From Kiritimatiellia bacterium (GTDB lineage: Bacteria > Verrucomicrobiota > Kiritimatiellia > UBA8416 > SLMC01), in assembly GCA_007133745.1 (NCBI GenBank), contig SLMC01000411.1, positions 1 through 23,741 of the forward strand: DNA of 23,741 bases, in the 5' to 3' direction. Position numbers and translations under genes: made by a program. Under the pieces are notes generated by a model. That model was not told where the DNA came from. It searched no databases and worked only from the letters and a program-made list of their open reading frames with translations. Positions 1-6,796 of the stretch are shown one piece after another. Position 1 is the stretch's first letter, and the number at the start of each line of letters is the position of its first letter.

Positions 1-1290
1 GACGCAGTCTTGATTCGCAATGTCCGCGTATTGGATCCCTCCAACGGTCGCGATGAAATCGCGGATCTGGGCATTGCGGACGGACGTATGGCCGATCCCG
101 CCTCGCTGCCGAATGGCGCTCTCGACGAAATCGACGCGACCGGGCTGGTGGCTGTGCCCGGTCTGATCGATATGCACGTCCATTTCCGCGAACCCGGCGA
201 CACGGCCGCCGAAACGGTGGCTTCGGGCAGTTGCGCCGCCGCGCGCGGCGGTTTCACAACCGTGGTCGCCATGCCGAACACGGTCCCGGCCGTCGATACG
301 GCAGAGCGCGTGCGGGAACAACAGGCGCTGGCCCGTGCGGCCGGACGGATCCGAGTTCTGTCCTCCGGCTGTTTGACCCGCGAACGCCAAGGCCGGGCAT
401 TGGCCGATTTGGCCGGCATGGCCGCTGCCGGCGTCGCGGCCTTTACCGACGACGGCAGTGTCGTGCCCGATCGCGCCTTGATGAAAGAGGCCATGCGGCA
501 GGCGGCCGCGCTGGGTTTGCCCGTTATGGACCACGCGCTCGACCCCGAACTGGCCGGCTCCGGCGTCATGCACGACGGCGAGACCGCGCGTCGGTTCGGG
601 CTGCCCGGCATTCCGTCGGCCGCCGAGACGATCGTGGTCGAGCGGGATATCGCGCTCTGCCGCGAAACCGGCTGCGCCATCCATATTCAACACGTCTCGG
701 CCGCCGCGTCGGTCGACCGTATCCGCGAAGCGCGCCGGTTCGGATTGCCCGTCTCGGGCGAAGCCACTCCCCATCATTTGTTCCTGTGCGACAGCGATAT
801 TCCCGACGATAACGCGAACTTCAAAATGAATCCGCCCTTGCGCACGGCGGACGACCGTGCGGCTTTGCTGAACGCTGTCGCCGACGGTACGCTTCAGGCC
901 TTCGCCACCGATCACGCCCCGCACACGGCCGAAGCCAAGCGTCGCGGCATGCGGGCCGCCCCGTTCGGCGTGATCGGGCTCGAAACCGCCGTTGCGGTCA
1001 CCTACACGGCCTGTGTTCTCTCCGGCCGCATGAGCCTTATGGAATGGATCCGCCGCTGGACGACCGGGCCGGCCGCCATCCTGCGGATGCCGCCCCCGTC
1101 CCTTGCTCCCGGACAGTCGGCCGATCTTACCCTGCTTTCTTTCGATAAGCCGTTCACGGTTGGTGAAGACACGTTCGCCTCCCTGTCGCGCAACAGCCCG
1201 TTTTTCGGCATGACCCTGACCGGCCGCGCCGTCAGAACCTTTTTTTCGGGATTTGACAAATCGCTCACCTTGGAAAACTCTGCATCCTAA
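1..1290 (+). CDS. pyrC: dihydroorotase, class I type (5' end probably cut by window edge)
   Basis: Zinc amidohydrolase that cyclises N-carbamoyl-aspartate to dihydroorotate in pyrimidine synthesis, acting in the cytosol. Counting from the TTG at 10, the metal-binding DMHVHFREPG lies at residues 54-63. Further along are TDDG (candidate bridging acid), MDHALD, IQHVS, EATPHH, the substrate-loop NFKMNPPLR and the catalytic FATDHAPH. This order is typical of bacterial dihydroorotases of about 425 residues. The frame is open leftwards to base 1 (codons for D-A-V before the TTG). Relatives usually start two to four residues before the L-I-R-N strand, so the true start is probably just outside the window and the TTG at 10 is only a fallback. 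The stop is TAA at 1288-1290. pyrB commonly precedes pyrC in bacteria, but nothing here shows it. The function is secure; the start is not. Confidence 0.93.
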   Translation, partial: DAVLIRNVRVLDPSNGRDEIADLGIADGRMADPASLPNGALDEIDATGLVAVPGLIDMHVHFREPGDTAAETVASGSCAAARGGFTTVVAMPNTVPAVDTAERVREQQALARAAGRIRVLSSGCLTRERQGRALADLAGMAAAGVAAFTDDGSVVPDRALMKEAMRQAAALGLPVMDHALDPELAGSGVMHDGETARRFGLPGIPSAAETIVVERDIALCRETGCAIHIQHVSAAASVDRIREARRFGLPVSGEATPHHLFLCDSDIPDDNANFKMNPPLRTADDRAALLNAVADGTLQAFATDHAPHTAEAKRRGMRAAPFGVIGLETAVAVTYTACVLSGRMSLMEWIRRWTTGPAAILRMPPPSLAPGQSADLTLLSFDKPFTVGEDTFASLSRNSPFFGMTLTGRAVRTFFSGFDKSLTLENSAS

Positions 1291-1425
1291 CCGACTTCCT
1301 TCACCGTAGCGCACGGTCAAGGGGATCGTGGCGCCCGACCGCAGATGCGCCTCGGGCGGAAAGCGCTTGACGGATTCGGCCTGTTGTGATTGGCTGGCAT
1401 CAACAATGAAACGGCGGAGGGATGT

Positions 1426-1926
1426 ATGGCTTTTCTGAAAATAGTGTCGGGAGAGGCGGAAGGCGCCCGCATCGAGATCGATCAGGACGAAATTTCCATC
1501 GGACGCGCGCCGGACAACATGCTGACGATCCCGTCTACCGCCGCGTCCAGTCGCCATTGCCAGATTACGCGCGACGGGCGCGCGTATACGGTCAAGGACC
1601 TGAACTCCACCAATGGCACCAGTTTGAACGGAACATTGGTGCGGGAAGCCCGGCTCAAGCCTGAGGACGTGATCACCGTCGGCGGCATCGAGATTCTGTT
1701 CGACGGCGACGACGTGGACGTTGACGACATCCCGCCCGAACTCGCGCGCGGCCCGTCGAACACCGTCATGCTCTCTTCGTTTCAGCAACCGACCGAAGCC
1801 GGCCGGCCCGCCTCGTTCGGCACGCGCAAGAACAGCAAGCGCACATGGATAGGCCTGATCGTGGTTCTGAGCGTTTTGGCGTTCGCCGCGCTGGCCGTGT
1901 TCGTGGTCAGGATTCTGGCGGCCTGA
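1426..1926 (+). CDS. FHA-domain protein with a C-terminal membrane anchor
   Basis: Small (166 aa) protein with one forkhead-associated domain, a phosphothreonine-peptide binding fold. Residues about 15-95 carry the FHA signature: ISIGRAPDN, then SSRHC, then LNSTNGTSLNG. These supply the Arg, Ser/Arg-His and Asn positions expected for phosphopeptide binding. An acidic stretch (DGDDVDVDDI) and a Ser/Gln-rich linker follow. The protein ends in a basic patch (RKNSKRTW) and one hydrophobic helix of about 22 residues reaching the C-terminus. This suggests a tail-anchored inner-membrane protein with the FHA domain in the cytoplasm. I chose the ATG at 1426 because GGAGG lies at 1416-1420; an in-frame TTG at 1390 would add 12 unlikely residues. 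No kinase or phosphatase gene is adjacent, so the partner is unknown. FHA proteins often accompany Ser/Thr kinases or secretion systems, and two secretion-type ATPases lie 3 kb downstream, but a link is speculative. Confidence 0.85.
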   Translation: MAFLKIVSGEAEGARIEIDQDEISIGRAPDNMLTIPSTAASSRHCQITRDGRAYTVKDLNSTNGTSLNGTLVREARLKPEDVITVGGIEILFDGDDVDVDDIPPELARGPSNTVMLSSFQQPTEAGRPASFGTRKNSKRTWIGLIVVLSVLAFAALAVFVVRILAA

Positions 1927-1932
1927 CCCGCG

Positions 1933-2086
1933 TTAGCGCCTTAATCACGCCGTCATGCCGAAAACAACAAGAAAAGGAGGCGTGATTGTTTGTGAGTGTG
2001 TGGGTGCGTGAGTGTGTGGGTGAAAACTCACATACTCCCAAACCCACATACCCACACACTTGGGTTGCGGGCGACAGCCCGCCTTA
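1933..2086 (+). repeat. dispersed ~153-bp structured intergenic repeat, copy 1
   Basis: First of four copies (others at 8509-8663, 21686-21830 inverted, 23092-23249). It has three parts. A left hairpin has arms AATCACGCC (from 1943) and GGCGTGATT (to 1987). A long GT-rich arm and CA-rich arm follow, including GTGTGTGGGT pairing with ACCCACACAC. A right hairpin, GCGGGC-GACA-GCCCGC, lies at 2067-2082. The right edge TTA (2084-2086) is the complement of the TAA stop of the minus-strand gene, and the left edge begins 6 nt after the FHA stop. It sits between convergent genes, where a bidirectional terminator would be useful. Confidence 0.9.
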
Positions 2087-3076
2087 GATCAGCATCCGAT
2101 CGGTCCTGTCCCGGTCCGCAGGCCTCACGCTGATTTTTCGCACATCCCGTGCCGAACGAATCCTGACCTCAATATCCCGATCCTTTGGGCAATCGCTGTA
2201 TCGCGCGCAAATGGCGGCGGCTTCGGCCACCTGATCCTCGCGCGCCGTGAAGGGGAGCAGGCACGTCGGCCCTGGAAATCCTTCCACCTTCAGAATCAGG
2301 TCGTACAGTTCAGCCCCGCCCTCGAGCACGGCATTGTCGTGTTCGTTGCGGCCTACGATCGCTTTCAGCCGGTCGTCCAGCCGAAAATGACGGCCGTGAC
2401 ACAGCAATTCCAGGGAGCGCTTGCCGTTCAGCTCGCCGTGATCCTGAAGATCCTTGAGGCGCTTGCAGAAATTCGGTTCCGTCAAACGGCAGCCGCCCGC
2501 CGGCGAAGGATAATCGCGCAACCCGTATGTTTCCGCCAGCCGCATTTGCGGTTTTCTGACTCGGCCCCGTAATGCCAGCAGGCGCGTGCGGTCCACCCGG
2601 CCTTCGTGTTCAAGCCGGGTCTCCTGAAGCAAGCGGGCGCTGAGCGGCCGGATCAGTCTGTCGCCATAGCCCGATTCCTTCGCCACGATATCCAGGCTGC
2701 GCCGGTTCTGGGACATGGGCCTCTGATCCAGCACTTCGCCTGTCGCCAGGAAATGAAACCCCAACTCCTCCATCAGTTGGCCGGCTCGCCGAATCATGGC
2801 GGCATGACAGTCGATGCAGGGATTCATGCGGGAACCGAACCCGTGCCTGGGCTTGTCCAGCAGCCCGATGATCTCGGAGGAAAAATCCAGCGTATGCAAC
2901 GGGATGTCCAGACTCGCCGCCACGCGCCGGGCCGCCTCCCCGGAAAAGAAGGGGCTTTCGAAACACACGCCATGCACGACAATCCCCTGTTCGCGAAGCA
3001 CGCAGACGGCCAGGGCGCTGTCCAATCCTCCCGAGAGCAGGCTTAACGCGTACGCGCGTTCGGCTAATGTCGTCAT
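2084..3076 (-). CDS. PP-loop ATP pyrophosphatase, tRNA-thiouridylase-like (MnmA/ThiI-type)
   Basis: 330-aa protein with an N-terminal adenylating PP-loop: SGGLDS at residues 15-20, the signature of enzymes that activate tRNA or small molecules with ATP (MnmA, ThiI, TtuA, QueC groups). After it come NPCIDCH (C87, C90), LATGEVLDQRPMSQN, and SPAGGCRL (C196). A CxxC plus a third distant Cys resembles the three-cysteine [4Fe-4S] ligands of iron-sulfur-dependent tRNA thiolases, so sulfur transfer to tRNA is the best guess. Position and target are not deducible. It lacks the N-terminal THUMP segment of classical ThiI. I chose the ATG at 3076 because upstream in-frame residues (from 3181) look unconserved; the SD is weak. 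The gene is convergent with the FHA gene and divergent from ilvC. Its TAA stop lies in the edge of repeat copy 1. An alternative reading is a generic asparagine-synthase-like or QueC-like ligase. Confidence 0.72.
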   Translation of the reverse strand: MTTLAERAYALSLLSGGLDSALAVCVLREQGIVVHGVCFESPFFSGEAARRVAASLDIPLHTLDFSSEIIGLLDKPRHGFGSRMNPCIDCHAAMIRRAGQLMEELGFHFLATGEVLDQRPMSQNRRSLDIVAKESGYGDRLIRPLSARLLQETRLEHEGRVDRTRLLALRGRVRKPQMRLAETYGLRDYPSPAGGCRLTEPNFCKRLKDLQDHGELNGKRSLELLCHGRHFRLDDRLKAIVGRNEHDNAVLEGGAELYDLILKVEGFPGPTCLLPFTAREDQVAEAAAICARYSDCPKDRDIEVRIRSARDVRKISVRPADRDRTDRMLI

Positions 3077-3228
3077 GGTTTCGTCCCGTTCGCTGTCGGC
3101 TGAGTTTTTTGTCGCGAGCCGCCATGTCGCAGTTCCGCGCCATGGTTGGCGCTCTGACGTTGTTCGCGATTCGAAAAGCAAGGTATCAGAGATTATTCCC
3201 TTTGTGAAGCGTTTGCTGAAAAAAATGT

Positions 3229-3257
3229 TTGACCGGATCGCCGGACGACGCTATGTT
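3229..3257 (+). promoter_or_regulatory. candidate sigma-70 promoter for ilvC
   Basis: TTGACC at 3229-3234 and TATGTT at 3252-3257 are separated by exactly 17 bp. Transcription from here would start near 3264 and leave a leader of about 65 nt before the ilvC ATG at 3331. The match is by eye, and PVC-group promoters are poorly defined. Confidence 0.5.
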
Positions 3258-3277
3258 ACAGTCTAATTGTTTTTGGA

Positions 3278-3296
3278 CGTGCCGCACTGCGGCATG
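3278..3296 (+). promoter_or_regulatory. palindrome in the ilvC leader
   Basis: TGCCGCA-C-TGCGGCA (3280-3294) is a near-perfect palindrome, extended by one wobble and one G-C pair in RNA. It falls between the candidate promoter and the ribosome site AAGGAG (3319-3324), so it could be a DNA operator or an RNA hairpin. No leader peptide is visible. Confidence 0.4.
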
Positions 3297-3330
3297 CGAT
3301 ATCATTTAGGTCAACACAAGGAGAAGCATC

Positions 3331-4431
3331 ATGGCTCGCATCGACTTTGGCGGCGTTAAGGAAGATGTCGTCACCCGCAACGAATTTTCAATGAGCAAAG
3401 CTCGGCGCGTTTTGAAGGACGAAACCATCGCCGTGATCGGCTACGGCGTTCAGGGGCCGGCCCAGGCTCTGAACCTGAAGGACAACGGCTTCAAGGTGAT
3501 TGTCGGTCAAGCCAAGACGTTCAGGAAGGATTGGGACCGGGCCCGCAAGGACGGATGGGTTCCGGGCAAAACCCTGTTCGACATCAAGGAGGCGGCGCAA
3601 CGCGGAACCGTCATTCAAATGCTGGTTACCGACGCCGCGCAAATGACCGTTTGGCCGGCCATCGAAAAGCGCTTGCAGCCCGGGGACGCCCTGTACTTTT
3701 CGCACGGGTTCTCGGTGGTGTACAAGAAGCAAACCCGCGTGGTTCCGCCCAAGGACGTGGACGTGATCATGGTGGCGCCCAAAGGCTCGGGCACATCGGT
3801 AAGACGCAATTTTCTCGCGGGCTGCGGCATCAACTCGAGTTACGCCGTGTTTCAGGACGCGACCGGCCGGGCGCGCGAACGCTGTCTGGCGCTGGGGATC
3901 GGCGTGGGATCCGGCTACCTGTTCCCGACGACCTTCGAACAGGAGGTCTACAGCGACCTGACCGGCGAACGCGGCGTACTGATGGGCGCGTTGGCCGGCA
4001 TCATGGAGGCGCAGTACGACACTCTCCGCCGTCACGGCCATTCTCCGAGCGAGGCCTTCAACGAGACCGTCGAGGAATTGACCCAAAGCCTGATCCGGCT
4101 GGTCGATGAAAACGGCATGGACTGGATGTTCTCCAATTGTTCCGCCACGGCGCAACGCGGCGCGCTCGACTGGAAACCCAAGTTCAGGAACGCCGTCCTG
4201 CCCGTGTTCAAGGATCTCTATCAACGCGTCAAATCGGGCAAGGAAACCGAGCGGGTCATCACAGCCTGCGGCAAGAAGAACTACCGCCACCTGCTCGACA
4301 AGGAATTGACCGAACTGCGTCATTCGGAAATGTGGCGTGCCGGCGCGGCCGTCCGGGCGCTGCGCCCCGCCGAAAAAGCCAAAAGCGTCACGCGCACAAC
4401 CCGCGGCGTTAAAGGCCGGGGCAAAAATTAA
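3331..4431 (+). CDS. ilvC: ketol-acid reductoisomerase (eukaryote/Bacteroidetes-like)
   Basis: Converts acetolactate or acetohydroxybutyrate to the 2,3-dihydroxy acids of valine/leucine and isoleucine synthesis, using NAD(P)H and Mg2+. The Rossmann motif GYGVQGPAQALNLKDNG is at residues 37-53. It is followed by APKGSGTSVRR and the metal/active-site helix EVYSDLTGERGVLMG, then SEAFNETVEELTQSL and CSATAQRGALDW. These helix motifs resemble those I recall from yeast and Bacteroidetes enzymes more than the common short bacterial ETDLFGEQ type. Length is 366 aa, with a basic low-complexity tail (about 25 residues, rich in K, R and T) beyond the usual end. ATG at 3331 has AAGGAG at 3319-3324. The GNAT gene starts 3 nt after its stop, so the two are almost certainly cotranscribed. 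ilvB, ilvN and ilvD are not in the window. Confidence 0.93.
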   Translation: MARIDFGGVKEDVVTRNEFSMSKARRVLKDETIAVIGYGVQGPAQALNLKDNGFKVIVGQAKTFRKDWDRARKDGWVPGKTLFDIKEAAQRGTVIQMLVTDAAQMTVWPAIEKRLQPGDALYFSHGFSVVYKKQTRVVPPKDVDVIMVAPKGSGTSVRRNFLAGCGINSSYAVFQDATGRARERCLALGIGVGSGYLFPTTFEQEVYSDLTGERGVLMGALAGIMEAQYDTLRRHGHSPSEAFNETVEELTQSLIRLVDENGMDWMFSNCSATAQRGALDWKPKFRNAVLPVFKDLYQRVKSGKETERVITACGKKNYRHLLDKELTELRHSEMWRAGAAVRALRPAEKAKSVTRTTRGVKGRGKN

Positions 4432-4434
4432 TCC

Positions 4435-4941
4435 ATGAACCCGGGACACCTTATTCGGCAAGCGGAGTTTCGGGATGTCGGCGCGATCTTTCAGATCGTC
4501 AAGCAGCATCCCGACACGGTGCTGCCGCGCCCCATCAGCGACATTGCCCAGAATATCGACCGCTTTCTGGTGTGCGAGGAAAAGGGCGCGGTGGCCGGAG
4601 CGGTCTCGTGGCAAATTCTGCCCGAAATCGGCTCGCCCAAGCAGCCGTCCATCGAAATCAAGTCGCTGTGCGTGACGCCCGACAGAATTCGCGCGGGTAT
4701 AGGGCGCGCCCTGGTTGAAGAGGCCATTGGGCATATACGAACGCTGCGCCCGTCGCAAATCGTCGTGTTGACCTTTGTCCCGGAATTTTTCGGAAAATTC
4801 GGATTCAAGGAAGTTTCCAAAAAAACGCTTATGCACAAAATCTATGCCGGCTGTATCAATTGCAGCAAATACGATTCTCCGTTCACCTGTCCCGAAATCG
4901 CCATGGTTTTGGACGGCGGCCCGGCGCGAGAGCGGGATTGA
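4435..4941 (+). CDS. GNAT N-acetyltransferase, short N-acetylglutamate-synthase-like
   Basis: 168-aa GNAT-fold protein. The N-terminal strand LIRQAEFRDVGAIFQIV (6-22) is typical of the family. The acetyl-CoA loop VTPDRIRAGIGRALVEEAI follows the SLCV strand, and a GKFGFKEV motif follows in the C-terminal half. The C-terminal segment with LMHKIYAGCINCSKYDSPF and then CPEIAMV is the pattern of stand-alone ArgA-type acetyltransferases, which carry clustered cysteines and a terminal E-x-AM. These make N-acetylglutamate as the first step of arginine synthesis. It lacks the amino-acid kinase domain of classical ArgA. The start ATG is 3 nt after the ilvC stop, implying translational coupling. I infer an arginine-pathway role, but a different amino-acid or protein substrate is possible. 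Confidence 0.75.
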   Translation: MNPGHLIRQAEFRDVGAIFQIVKQHPDTVLPRPISDIAQNIDRFLVCEEKGAVAGAVSWQILPEIGSPKQPSIEIKSLCVTPDRIRAGIGRALVEEAIGHIRTLRPSQIVVLTFVPEFFGKFGFKEVSKKTLMHKIYAGCINCSKYDSPFTCPEIAMVLDGGPARERD

Positions 4942-5057
4942 GCGAAAAACGCTGGCCGATCCGATATCGGGCGCGAAAGCGCAGACGACGCCTGTTCGGG
5001 GCGGTCGACCGGCGGCTTTTAGCGCGGCAAGACGCGTAAAACAAGTGGAGCGTATTC

Positions 5058-6791
5058 ATGGCCACGAAAAATTACGGCGGGAAAATAGCGGACATTCTGC
5101 TCCGCCGCCAACTGGTCACGCCCGAAGCGCTGCGCGAGGCGGAAGAGGATTCGTCCGCCTCGCACCTCCGTATGGAAAAGCGGCTGCTGGAAAAAAAACT
5201 GGTGTCCGACGCCGACATGACGCTTGCGCTTGCGGAATATCTCGGCATGCGGCCGATGCTTCTGGCGCACTGCCACCCTGCCGACATGGTGCTTAAGCTC
5301 GTTGACGAGTCTCTTCTGAAAAAGCACCAGGCGGTTCCTTTGGCCAGGATCGGGAACTGTCTTACGGTGGCGTTGTCCGACCCCTTCGATTTGGTCGCCC
5401 GCGACGAGTTGCAAACGATGACCGGTCTGGAAGTCGTTCCGTTGGTCGCCTCGGAAAAGGACATTGTCGAAACACTGGGGCGCCTATTCCAGAGCGATGC
5501 CCCGTCGCTGGGGGTCGACGACATTTTGGAGGAAGCGAGCGACGACGAAGACATCGTGCACGAGCGGGTCGACGACAACGACGACGAGAATATCGACGTT
5601 CTGCTCGAGCGTTCCGAGGGGGCGCCCGTTATTCGCATGGTCAGCATGATGCTGATCGAATCGTTGCGCCAAGGCGCCAGCGACATTCATCTGGAGCCGC
5701 AGGAGCGGGTTCTGCGGTTGCGCTATCGCATCGACGGCGCCTTGATTGAATTGCCGGGCCCTCCGAAAAATCTGCAAGGCGCCGTGCTTTCGCGCCTTAA
5801 GCTCATGTCCGGCATGGACATTTCCGAACATCGCATCCCTCAGGACGGCCGCATTAAAATTCGGGCGCTGGGCAAGGAGGTCGATCTGCGCGTCAACACG
5901 CTTCCCACGATTTTCGGAGAGAAAATCGTCTTGCGATTGCTCGACAAGTCTTCCCTGTTCCCCAGTTTGGCCGCGCTCGGGCTTGAAGAAATCCCCTCCC
6001 GCGCTATGGGCAAAGCCATTTCCGAGCCCAATGGCGTCGTGCTGGTCACCGGTCCAACCGGTAGCGGCAAGACGACGACCCTGTATTCATGTCTGATGGA
6101 CTTGAACCAAGTCGATGTCAACATTATCACCTGTGAAGATCCCGTCGAATACCAGTTGCCGGGCATCAATCAGGTTCAAATCAACGCATTCGTCGGCATG
6201 ACTTTCGCAGCCGCGCTGCGCTCCATTCTCAGGCAGGATCCCGACATTATTTTGATTGGCGAAATCCGCGATGGCGAGACTGCGGAAATCGCCATTAAAT
6301 CTGCGCTGACCGGGCATCTGGTGCTGAGTACCCTGCATACCAACGACGCCGCCAGCGCTGTCACGCGCATGGTGGACATGGGCGTCGAGCCGTCCCTGCT
6401 TGCCTCGGCTCTGATTCTGGCGCAGGCGCAACGGCTCATTCGCAAGCTGTGTCCAGCCTGTAAACAGCCAATGAAAAGCTTGCCTGAAAAAATGCTCAAA
6501 GCCTACGGCGTGGACGCGAGCCAGTTTGAAGGGTGCACCGTCTACCAGGCCAAAGGTTGCGTTAAATGTCGCAACATCGGTTACAAGGGCCGTATGGCCA
6601 TCATGGAAGTGCTTCCGATCGATCGCGAACTGCGCAATGCCATTGTGCAGGGGCTTACCGCCAAGGAGATTGCCCGCTACGCCTGCGAGCATCAGGGCAT
6701 GATGTCGTTGAAAGACATTGGCGTTTCCAAGGTCATAAGCGGCGACACCAGCATTGATGCCGCCCTTAAAGTCACGGGCGGAGGAGAATAG
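5058..6791 (+). CDS. GspE/PilB-family secretion or type IV pilus assembly ATPase, paralog 1
   Basis: 577-aa hexameric traffic ATPase that would power assembly of a type II secretion pseudopilus or type IV pilus at the inner membrane. An N-terminal MshEN-type domain occupies about 1-150 (LRRQLVTPEALREA, then LAEYLGM and LSDPFDL). It is followed by an acidic linker rich in D and E (about 155-180), then SDIHLEPQ and RYRIDGAL of the N2 domain. Next come Walker A GPTGSGKTTT at about 332, Asp box ITCEDPVEY, Walker B DPDIILIGEIRD and His box GHLVLSTLHTND. The C-terminal zinc tetracysteine motif has CPAC and CVKC. GGAG at 5047-5050 supports the ATG. The next gene starts 5 nt after the stop and is a clear paralog. 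All catalytic motifs are intact. Confidence 0.92.
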   Translation: MATKNYGGKIADILLRRQLVTPEALREAEEDSSASHLRMEKRLLEKKLVSDADMTLALAEYLGMRPMLLAHCHPADMVLKLVDESLLKKHQAVPLARIGNCLTVALSDPFDLVARDELQTMTGLEVVPLVASEKDIVETLGRLFQSDAPSLGVDDILEEASDDEDIVHERVDDNDDENIDVLLERSEGAPVIRMVSMMLIESLRQGASDIHLEPQERVLRLRYRIDGALIELPGPPKNLQGAVLSRLKLMSGMDISEHRIPQDGRIKIRALGKEVDLRVNTLPTIFGEKIVLRLLDKSSLFPSLAALGLEEIPSRAMGKAISEPNGVVLVTGPTGSGKTTTLYSCLMDLNQVDVNIITCEDPVEYQLPGINQVQINAFVGMTFAAALRSILRQDPDIILIGEIRDGETAEIAIKSALTGHLVLSTLHTNDAASAVTRMVDMGVEPSLLASALILAQAQRLIRKLCPACKQPMKSLPEKMLKAYGVDASQFEGCTVYQAKGCVKCRNIGYKGRMAIMEVLPIDRELRNAIVQGLTAKEIARYACEHQGMMSLKDIGVSKVISGDTSIDAALKVTGGGE

Positions 6792-6796
6792 GAATC

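Noticed and set aside
1291..1425. Minus-strand open frame with protein-like sequence (SVKRFPPEAHLRSGATIPLT) between pyrC and the FHA gene
   Set aside because: The frame continues antisense through pyrC without a natural stop and has no start near the FHA gene; it may be a gene relic but composition alone cannot show this.
1990..2062. CRISPR-like or microsatellite array in the GT/CA-rich repeats
   Set aside because: The GTGTGGGTG units form the two arms of one stem, with no regular spacer-repeat layout and no cas genes.
3388..4836. 482-codon minus-strand frame opposite ilvC and the GNAT gene
   Set aside because: Antisense shadow typical of high-GC third positions; the plus-strand genes have clear family motifs.
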